Assembly: GCF_003477525.1 (NCBI RefSeq)
Contig: NZ_QUDO01000050.1
Coordinates: forward strand, 1 to 30,253
DNA from: Ruminococcus sp. AF41-9
Lineage (GTDB): Bacteria > Bacillota > Clostridia > Lachnospirales > Lachnospiraceae
Reading direction: 5' to 3'
DNA length: 30,253 nucleotides
Shown: piece by piece, positions 24,318 to 30,253 of the stretch
How positions within the stretch are numbered: the first letter of the stretch is position 1
How the letters are laid out: the number at the start of each line of letters is the position of its first letter
Translations under genes and position numbers: made by a program
The notes under the pieces: generated by a model
Told to the model about the DNA's origin: nothing
Database searches by the model: none
What the model saw: only the letters and a program-made list of their open reading frames with translations

Positions 24318-26231
24318 GTGGCACAGCAGAAGCAGCAGGAACAGGATTTAAACCAGTTACTGAAGGTACGTCGTGAAAAACTGGCAGATCTTCAGGAAAA
24401 TGGAAAAGACCCATTTCAGATTACAAAATTTAACCAGACTCATCATTCACTGGAAGTAAAGAACCTTTATGAAGCACATGAGGCAGAACTTCTCAAAGAC
24501 CGTGCAGAAGTAGATGTAACAGGTCTGGATGAGGAACAGGCAAAGGAAGCCGTTAAGAAAGATTACGAAGAGAGAAGAGAAATCATGGACGCAAGCCCGA
24601 TCCATGTATCCATCGCAGGACGTATGATGTTCAAGCGTGTTATGGGAAAAGCTTCTTTCTGCAACATTCAGGATTTACAGGGAAATATTCAGGTATATGT
24701 AGCAAGAGATGCAATCGGAGCAGACTCTTATGCAGATTTCAAGAAATCTGATATCGGTGATATCTTCGGACTGACAGGTTTTGCATTCAGAACAAGAACA
24801 GGTGAGATTTCCATTCATGCAGAAAGCATGACTCTTCTTTCCAAGAGCTTACAGATCCTTCCTGAGAAATTCCATGGACTGACAGATACAGATACCCGTT
24901 ATCGTCAGAGATATGTAGACCTGATCATGAACCAGGACAGCAAGAACGTATTTATCAAACGTTCCCAGATTCTGAAAGAAATCCGTAACTTCCTTGCAGA
25001 CCGTGACTTCATGGAAGTGGAAACCCCGATGTTGGTTGCAAATGCAGGTGGTGCAGCAGCAAGACCATTTGAGACACATTACAATGCACTGAACGAAGAC
25101 GTTAAACTTCGTATTTCTCTGGAACTTTATCTGAAGAGACTGATCGTTGGTGGTCTTGAGAGAGTTTATGAGATCGGCCGTGTATTCCGTAACGAGGGTG
25201 TTGATACCCGTCACAATCCGGAATTCACTCTGATGGAGCTTTATCAGGCATATACAGATTATGAAGGTATGATGGAACTGACTGAGTCTATGTTCCGTTA
25301 TCTGGCAGAGAAGGTTTGTGGTTCTGCGAAGATTTCCTATAATGGTATCGAGATCGACCTCAGCAAACCGTTTGAACGTCTGACCATGAACGATGCGATC
25401 AAGAAATACGCAGGAATTGACTTTGATGAAGTTGCAGATGATGAAGCAGCTAAGAAGCTTGCAGCAGAACATCATATTGAATATGAAGAGCGTCATAAGA
25501 AGGGTGATATCATCAATCTGTTCTTCGAGGAATACTGCGAGAAAGAACTGATCCAGCCAACCTTTATCATGGATCATCCGATCGAGATTTCTCCGCTGAC
25601 AAAGAAGAAACCTTCTGATCCGAATAAGGTAGAGCGTTTCGAGCTGTTCATTAATACATGGGAAATGTGTAATGCATATTCCGAGCTTAATGACCCGATT
25701 GACCAGAGAGAGCGTTTCAAAGCACAGGATGCTCTTGCTGACGCAGGAGATGAGGAAGCGAACCACACAGATGAAGACTTCCTGAACGCACTGGAAATCG
25801 GTATGCCGCCTACAGGTGGTATCGGATACGGAATCGACCGTCTGGTTATGTTGCTTACAGACAGTCAGGCAATCCGTGATGTACTTCTGTTCCCGACTAT
25901 GAAATCTCAGGGTGCTGCTAAGAACGAAGCAAACAATGCAGCACAGGCTGGCGCAGCAACAGAAGAGGCAGCACCGGCAGGTGATAACAATGGCTTCTTC
26001 ACAGCAAATGATAAGATCGATTTCTCCAAAGTACAGATTGAGCCACTGTTTGAGGAACAGGTAGACTTCGATACATTCAGCAAATCTGATTTCCGTGCAG
26101 TAAAAGTAAAAGAGTGTGTTGCAGTTCCAAAGAGCAAAAAACTTCTTCAGTTCACACTGGATGACGGAACAGGCACAGACCGCACTATCTTAAGCGGAAT
26201 CCATGCCTTCTACGAGCCGGAAGACTGGTAG
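24318..26231 (+). CDS. lysS: Lysyl-tRNA synthetase, class II, with appended (frameshifted) tRNA-binding domain
   Basis: Charges tRNA-Lys with lysine. The start is GTG at 24318, seven bases after AAGGAGG. The anticodon-binding OB fold is at about 95-180 ([18 protein letters not shown]) and is preceded by about 30 extra residues compared with usual LysRS. Class II motif 1 is FMEVETPML, motif 2 is [20 protein letters not shown] at about 288-307, and motif 3 is [13 protein letters not shown] at about 500-512. After a low-complexity Ala/Glu/Asn linker (about 533-560) comes a MetRS-C-terminal/EMAPII-like tRNA-binding OB fold from about residue 574 ([18 protein letters not shown]). A missing base near 26224-26226 (GACTGG where GACCTGG is expected) ends the protein at TAG after EPEDW, 637 residues, inside that domain. 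The catalytic core is complete. Confidence 0.93.
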   Translation: MAQQKQQEQDLNQLLKVRREKLADLQENGKDPFQITKFNQTHHSLEVKNLYEAHEAELLKDRAEVDVTGLDEEQAKEAVKKDYEERREIMDASPIHVSIAGRMMFKRVMGKASFCNIQDLQGNIQVYVARDAIGADSYADFKKSDIGDIFGLTGFAFRTRTGEISIHAESMTLLSKSLQILPEKFHGLTDTDTRYRQRYVDLIMNQDSKNVFIKRSQILKEIRNFLADRDFMEVETPMLVANAGGAAARPFETHYNALNEDVKLRISLELYLKRLIVGGLERVYEIGRVFRNEGVDTRHNPEFTLMELYQAYTDYEGMMELTESMFRYLAEKVCGSAKISYNGIEIDLSKPFERLTMNDAIKKYAGIDFDEVADDEAAKKLAAEHHIEYEERHKKGDIINLFFEEYCEKELIQPTFIMDHPIEISPLTKKKPSDPNKVERFELFINTWEMCNAYSELNDPIDQRERFKAQDALADAGDEEANHTDEDFLNALEIGMPPTGGIGYGIDRLVMLLTDSQAIRDVLLFPTMKSQGAAKNEANNAAQAGAATEEAAPAGDNNGFFTANDKIDFSKVQIEPLFEEQVDFDTFSKSDFRAVKVKECVAVPKSKKLLQFTLDDGTGTDRTILSGIHAFYEPEDW

Positions 26232-26392
26232 GCAAAACACTCATCGCCATCACAAACCTTCCGCCAAGAGCTATGATGGGAATCGAATCCTGTGGTATGC
26301 TCCTTTCTGCGATCCACGAGGAAGAAGGAGAAGAAAAACTTCACCTTCTGATGGTAGACAACCACATCCCGGCCGGTGCGAAGCTGTATTAA
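26226..26392 (+). pseudogene. Out-of-frame end of the lysS tRNA-binding domain
   Basis: In the frame that would follow one added base, the sequence reads [20 protein letters not shown], then CGMLLSA, HLLMVDN and IPAGAKLY before TAA. This is the conserved second half of the Trbp111/MetRS-type tRNA-binding domain. Restored, LysRS would be 691 residues. No separate start codon with a ribosome binding site serves this piece. Confidence 0.85.
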
Positions 26393-26438
26393 AATTAAGA
26401 AATAAAGAGGACTATCGTTAACTGTGATAGTATAAATA

Positions 26439-26498
26439 AATTATCCTGGCAGGTACAAGATTCTTTTGCTTGTAACCTGTTCAGGATAATTTTATTTT
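26439..26498 (+). terminator. Long hairpin terminator after lysS
   Basis: AATTATCCTG pairs with CAGGATAATT, and CAGGT-CAAG with CTTGTAACCTG inside it, followed by TTTATTTTAT. A smaller ACTATC/GATAGT hairpin lies just before it (26411-26430). Confidence 0.75.
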
Positions 26499-26557
26499 AT
26501 CTGTTTTGTCGAAAGAATATGGTTACGTATTTATAGATAGTACACTTATAATTAAAT

Positions 26558-26718
26558 ATATAGCAATTCCAGAAAATAATGCAAGCAATCCAGCCCATCA
26601 GAGCATGAAGTCCTGCGTCAGATATCTTTGCCGTGCGTCAGCACGCCTGCAGATACCTTCCTTGTCCTTCGCACTCTGCTGAACTGTCTTGATTGCATTA
26701 TTTTCTGGAATTACTATA
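26558..26718 (+). mobile_element. MITE-like element with long terminal inverted repeats
   Basis: A perfect 20-bp inverted repeat (26565-26584 and 26693-26712; arms contain CCAGAAAATAATGC and GCATTATTTTCTGG) extends outward by five more pairs after one mismatch, to TATAG/CTATA. The 108-base interior is more GC-rich than its surroundings and has its own hairpin (CGTGC-GTCA-GCACG at 26632-26645, flanked by GATATC/GATACC) and two GCGTCAG words. It has no coding capacity. It fills part of the roughly 500-base non-coding stretch between lysS and 26895; the rest is AT-rich sequence with a promoter. Confidence 0.7.
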
Positions 26719-26811
26719 GTCTATGAAATAGGTTGGTTGCTTTTTTTATATATAGAATAAATAGAAATCCTGCCATAAAATATAGAAAAGAAATATAAAT
26801 ACAAAAAACTA

Positions 26812-26840
26812 TTGAAATGATATATAATATATGATATAAA
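26812..26840 (+). promoter_or_regulatory. Candidate promoter in an AT-rich region
   Basis: TTGAAA (26812-26817) and TATAAA (26835-26840) are separated by 17 bases, about 55 bases before the next gene. Several other TATA-like words lie nearby, so the choice is uncertain. Confidence 0.4.
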
Positions 26841-26894
26841 ATAAATAGAAATATTTCTAATAAATAGAAACGAAAAAAGAACGGAGAAAGAAAT

Positions 26895-27434
26895 ATGCAA
26901 TATGAAACTATAATTTTAGAACTGTTATCCAGAATCAAAGTATTGGAAGATGAGGTAAATCTGTTAAAACAAAAGGTTGAGAATATTTCGGCAGGAACAG
27001 AAGATGAGGATGAAAATGAGGAAGATCCAGTTGATACAGATGGGAGCGAGAATATGAAACGTTTTTCTAAACCACGTAAAAAAATGACAGATGAGATGAT
27101 CAGAATCTGCTATGAGTATGGAAAGAAAGTTTCAGAAGGTAAGAATGCACAGGAAATGGCAGATGAGGTTGTGCAGAAAACAGAAATGAATCGTAATTCT
27201 GCACTGATGTATTTATATGCCGTAAGCGGTATGCTGGATGGTACTGTTTATAAGAGAGCGATCAATGCGAAAGCAACGAGAAAATATTTTGATTATATTT
27301 TACAGGAATATGGACAGAGCGGATTAGATAAAGCGCTTGATGCAACCAGACAGCATATAAAGTATCGTAAAGAATGTGGATTGACCCCGGATGCAATTGA
27401 GACATTATGTGATGAGTATGAACAAAAAGAATGA
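26895..27434 (+). CDS. Small coiled-coil protein with a helical domain, function unknown
   Basis: A 179-residue soluble protein. Residues 1-32 form a heptad-like coiled coil (ILELLSRIKVLEDEVNLLKQ), and 33-53 are a strongly acidic linker. Residues about 60-175 are a helical domain with YEYGKKVSEGKNAQEMADEV, NRNSALMYLYAVSGMLDG, RAINAKATRKYFDYI and ALDATRQHIKYRKECG. The pattern of Asn-x-x-Ser-Ala followed by MLDG and an Arg-x-Ile-Asn helix reminds me of the N-terminal head domain of ScoMcrA-like restriction enzymes, which also occurs alone in Clostridia; this is tentative and no HNH nuclease motif is present. The ATG follows GGAG by eight bases. The gene stands alone in AT-rich surroundings beside a MITE, which suggests acquired DNA (inference). 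Confidence 0.7.
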   Translation: MQYETIILELLSRIKVLEDEVNLLKQKVENISAGTEDEDENEEDPVDTDGSENMKRFSKPRKKMTDEMIRICYEYGKKVSEGKNAQEMADEVVQKTEMNRNSALMYLYAVSGMLDGTVYKRAINAKATRKYFDYILQEYGQSGLDKALDATRQHIKYRKECGLTPDAIETLCDEYEQKE

Positions 27435-27581
27435 TATAGAGGATGAAGATATATTTCTGAATAATTTCTGAATAATTTCTGAATACAAATCTCACCCCGA
27501 AGCGTTATAATATATAAAGCAGGATAAAAATACAAATTCTACACAGACAGATTACTTATTATAGAAAGAGAGTGAGAAATC

Positions 27582-27788
27582 ATGACATTGTTATTTATAA
27601 TTCTGATGTTTGCTGTTTTTGGAAAGCTGATCGGACTTGCATTCAGGATGACCTGGGGAGTTGCGAAGATTTTATTTACACTGGTATTTCTTCCGGTGAT
27701 TCTTATTGCTCTGGTGATCGGAGGGCTGGTATCTCTGGCGCTTCCATTACTGGTGATCGTAGGAATTATCACTCTGGCAGGAAGCTGA
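27582..27788 (+). CDS. Small hydrophobic membrane protein
   Basis: A 68-residue protein that is almost wholly hydrophobic: a helix at about 2-20, a short amphipathic stretch (GLAFRMTWGVAK), and two further helices at about 28-45 and 47-66. There is no cysteine, no signal cleavage site and only a few charged residues. The start follows AAAGAGAGTGAG. A clear terminator lies downstream, supporting a real transcription unit. I do not recognise a named family; small membrane proteins of this kind are common beside stress or envelope genes. Confidence 0.6.
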   Translation: MTLLFIILMFAVFGKLIGLAFRMTWGVAKILFTLVFLPVILIALVIGGLVSLALPLLVIVGIITLAGS

Positions 27789-27834
27789 TAAGGAAGTAAT
27801 GATAAGGAAATAACGGTTAAAGATTACAGAATGG

Positions 27835-27880
27835 AAAAAAGAGAGAACGCAAAAGAGACAAAAGCGTACTCTCTTTTTTT
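27835..27880 (+). terminator. Intrinsic terminator after the small membrane protein gene
   Basis: AAAAAAGAGAG plus ACGC pairs with GCGT plus CTCTCTTTTTT around a purine-rich loop, ending in T7. The A-tract on the left means it could act in both directions. Confidence 0.8.
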
Positions 27881-27995
27881 ATTATCTTCGATATTTTTTT
27901 CTTATTTTCTATCAAATCATTGATTCTTTTTTCCACGTTTCTTATAATAGTTTCATATAGGCTTATGACATCCGGAATAATATATAAAAAATACA

Positions 27996-28232
27996 GTGAA
28001 TTATACTTCAAAAGAATATAATGCAAATCTGGGTTCTTTGGCGATTTTGTATGCGGCAAGAGATCTTGGATTAAATGCATATTATCATTTCCTTACATGG
28101 TCCTATGACTACGAAAAAGGATACGGAGATGAGTATTATCATAACGGCTGCGCCTTCGCCGGAGAACCAGTATGCACCATGGTCATCATTGATGGCAAAA
28201 AATATATTTACGAAGTAGAAGGAAAGAAATAA
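27996..28232 (+). pseudogene. Orphan C-terminal gene fragment, function unknown
   Basis: The open frame runs from just after a TAA at 27978-27980; the first GTG is at 27996 with no ribosome binding site. It encodes about 78 residues rich in Tyr and Gly, including GLNAYYHFLTWSYDYEKGYG and a final strand pair VCTMVIIDGKKYIYEVEGKK. The ending looks like the C-terminus of a larger secreted or surface enzyme, but I do not recognise the family. Composition and the missing start suggest a relic rather than a small gene. Confidence 0.45.
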
Positions 28233-28348
28233 CACCGGAAAATCAGATAGAAAATCAGATTAAGAAATACCACGGAGAAATAACACAAAGTCTGTCATTT
28301 ATTGACGATTAAATTCATGTAAATTTTGTGCGAAATGCTGTCGTGTCC

Positions 28349-28377
28349 TTGCTGATTAACTTAAATTATGGTATAGT
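28349..28377 (+). promoter_or_regulatory. Candidate promoter of the phosphoglucomutase gene
   Basis: TTGCTG (28349-28354) and TATAGT (28372-28377) are 17 bases apart, and TGG directly before TATAGT makes an extended -10. The start codon is 60 bases downstream. Confidence 0.6.
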
Positions 28378-28437
28378 GGAACTATATTAAGCAAATATAT
28401 ACAATATATACAAAAAAATAAGGCAGGAGTGGTCAAA

Positions 28438-30120
28438 ATGTATCAGGAAGAATACAAACGTTGGTTGGCAGCAGATCTGCAGGACGCCGATCTGAACCCG
28501 GAATTATCCAAAATTGAAGGAAACGATGAAGAAATCAAAGATCGTTTCGCAGTGGCTCTGAAATTCGGAACCGCAGGACTTCGAGGAGTTCTTGGTGCCG
28601 GAACAAACCGTATGAATATCTATGTAGTACGTCAGGCAACACAGGGACTTGCAAACTGGGTAAAAACACAGGGTGGCAACCAGACCGTAGCAATCAGCTA
28701 TGACAGCCGTCTTAAGAGCGACGTATTTGCTAAAAATGCAGCAGGCGTACTGGCTGCAAACGGAATCAAAGTAAGAATTTACGATGCACTGATGCCGGTA
28801 CCGGCACTTTCCTTCGCAACCCGTTATTATGAATGCAACGCAGGTATTATGGTAACTGCATCTCATAACCCGGCGAAATACAACGGATACAAAGCATATG
28901 GTCCGGACGGATGCCAGATGACAGACGATGCAGCAGCAATTGTATATGATGAGATTCAGAAGACAGACGTACTCACAGGTGCGAAGTACATGTCCTTTGC
29001 AGAAGGTGTAGAAGAAGGCCTGATCCGTTTCGTAGGAGATGACTGTAAGAAAGCTCTCTATGAAGCAATCGAATCCCGCCAGGTTCGTCCGGGTCTTTGC
29101 AAAACAGCAGGTCTGAAACTGGTTTACAGCCCGTTAAACGGTTCAGGACTTGTACCTGTAACTCAGGTATTAAAAGACATCGGAATCACAGATATCACAA
29201 TCGTTCCGGAGCAGGAATACCCGAACGGATACTTCACAACATGCAGCTATCCGAACCCGGAAATTTTTGCAGCCCTTGAATTAGGATTAAATCTTGCAAA
29301 AGAAACAGGCGCAGACTTAATGCTTGCAACTGACCCGGATGCAGACCGTGTTGGTATCGCAATGAAATGCCCGGATGGTTCCTATGAACTGGTAACAGGT
29401 AACGAAGTTGGTGTACTTCTTCTCGATTACATATGTGCAGGCCGTATCGAAAAAGGCACAATGCCGAAGAACCCGGTAGCAGTAAAATCCATCGTTTCCA
29501 CACCGCTTGCAGATGCAGTAGCAGAGCACTATGGCGTAGAACTCAGAAGCGTACTGACAGGATTCAAATGGATCGGTGATCAGATCGCACAGCTGGAAGC
29601 AGCAGGCGAAGTTGACCGTTTCATCTTCGGATTTGAAGAGAGCTACGGATACCTTGCGGGTCCATATGTACGTGATAAAGATGCCGTAATCGGATCCATG
29701 CTGATCTGTGAAATGGCTGCATACTACAGAAGCATCGGAAGTTCTCTGAAACAGAGAATGGAAGAAATCTATGCACAGTACGGACGTTACCTCAATAAAG
29801 TAGACAGCTTCGAATTCCCGGGATTAAGCGGAATGGATAAGATGTCAGCTTTGATGCAGGGACTTCGCGACAAACCTCTCACAGAGATCGCAGGTCATCA
29901 GATCGTCAAAGTAACAGACTACAAGAAACCAGAAGAAACAGGACTTCCGGCAGCAAACGTACTGATCTACAAACTGGATAACGGCGAAACCGTAGTCGTT
30001 CGTCCATCCGGAACAGAACCGAAGATCAAAATCTACTACACAACTCTCGGCAAGAACCTGGAAGAAGCAGAAGCTGAGAAAGAGAAACTTGCAGAAGCAC
30101 TGAAACCAATTATGGCATAA
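28438..30120 (+). CDS. pgcA: Phosphoglucomutase / phosphomannomutase (alpha-D-phosphohexomutase)
   Basis: Interconverts glucose 1-phosphate and glucose 6-phosphate, linking glycolysis with glycogen, nucleotide-sugar and cell-wall precursor synthesis. It has 560 residues from ATG 28438, nine bases after AGGAG; a GTG at 28429 directly abuts that site. The catalytic phosphoserine is Ser142 in TASHNPAKYNG, the metal loop is DPDADR at 299-304, the sugar loop is in FGFEESYGYL, and the phosphate-binding loop is RPSGTEPKIK near 522-531. The length fits the PgcA/PGM2-like subgroup of Firmicutes, which also use mannose phosphate. It has its own promoter. No terminator is visible in the 130 bases that remain after it. 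Confidence 0.94.
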   Translation: MYQEEYKRWLAADLQDADLNPELSKIEGNDEEIKDRFAVALKFGTAGLRGVLGAGTNRMNIYVVRQATQGLANWVKTQGGNQTVAISYDSRLKSDVFAKNAAGVLAANGIKVRIYDALMPVPALSFATRYYECNAGIMVTASHNPAKYNGYKAYGPDGCQMTDDAAAIVYDEIQKTDVLTGAKYMSFAEGVEEGLIRFVGDDCKKALYEAIESRQVRPGLCKTAGLKLVYSPLNGSGLVPVTQVLKDIGITDITIVPEQEYPNGYFTTCSYPNPEIFAALELGLNLAKETGADLMLATDPDADRVGIAMKCPDGSYELVTGNEVGVLLLDYICAGRIEKGTMPKNPVAVKSIVSTPLADAVAEHYGVELRSVLTGFKWIGDQIAQLEAAGEVDRFIFGFEESYGYLAGPYVRDKDAVIGSMLICEMAAYYRSIGSSLKQRMEEIYAQYGRYLNKVDSFEFPGLSGMDKMSALMQGLRDKPLTEIAGHQIVKVTDYKKPEETGLPAANVLIYKLDNGETVVVRPSGTEPKIKIYYTTLGKNLEEAEAEKEKLAEALKPIMA

Positions 30121-30253
30121 GTAAAAATACAGGCACCAGTTTATAACTTTATAAATGATAGACTTGTTGATGAATCAGCTGTTTTAAGGCCTTTGTCATG
30201 GCATTTGATTTTATATGTGTTTCGATATTTTTCACGAAAGTGGCAAAAAATAT

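Noticed and set aside
26714..26938. Hydrophobic minus-strand frame resembling a membrane protein
   Set aside because: Composition follows from AT-rich DNA, it overlaps the promoter and start of the plus-strand gene, and no ribosome binding site is seen.
27817..28080. Minus-strand frame of 87 codons
   Set aside because: It runs across a clear terminator and the plus-strand gene fragment; low-complexity Lys/Ile-rich sequence with no recognisable pattern.

Overview
The window looks like a chromosomal segment of a Lachnospiraceae (Clostridia) genome, probably a Blautia/Dorea-like gut anaerobe. This rests on moderate G+C, AGGAGG-type ribosome binding sites, GTG/TTG starts on some core genes, a MarathonRT-like group IIC intron, and protein types I associate with that family (DUF6145, the 890-residue sensor kinase, a lysyl-tRNA synthetase with an extra C-terminal tRNA-binding domain). 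The genus is inference. Every gene I accept is on the + strand. I saw no tRNA, rRNA or CRISPR array.

Left part (1-9700), accessory and worn. A group IIC intron with its maturase sits just 3' of a stem-loop and is followed with no gap by a broken malY/patB-type C-S lyase. Then come an OmpR-type response regulator with a large multi-pass histidine kinase, a stop-interrupted PD-(D/E)XK nuclease remnant, an acyl-ACP thioesterase, an orphan araD with a palindrome over its promoter, and an alpha/beta hydrolase. Three genes here are followed directly by members of a modular palindromic repeat family; in two of them the repeat overlaps the stop codon.

Middle part (9900-26400), core housekeeping in short operons: cvfB, dnaE, pfkA-trkH-trkA (with a small IS200/IS605-like end between the two potassium-uptake genes), an SPOUT rRNA/tRNA methyltransferase, nfeD plus a frameshifted SPFH gene, argF-birA, DUF6145-dus, greA and lysS. 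The dus terminator and a consensus sigma-A promoter for greA are physically superimposed. lysS carries a frameshift inside its appended tRNA-binding domain.

Right part (26400-30253): a MITE-like inverted-repeat element, an AT-rich promoter region, a small coiled-coil protein with a possible McrA-head-like domain, a tiny membrane protein, a gene fragment, and phosphoglucomutase. The last 130 bases hold no gene I can recognise.

Three single-base frameshifts (malY, SPFH, lysS) and one internal stop (nuclease remnant) fall within 26 kb. Some may be assembly errors; malY and the nuclease remnant are also truncated and so are real pseudogenes. I do not see a complete new multi-gene system. The most original signals are the modular repeat family, the terminator/promoter overlap, the solitary IS605-like end inside the potassium operon, and the LysRS fusion.
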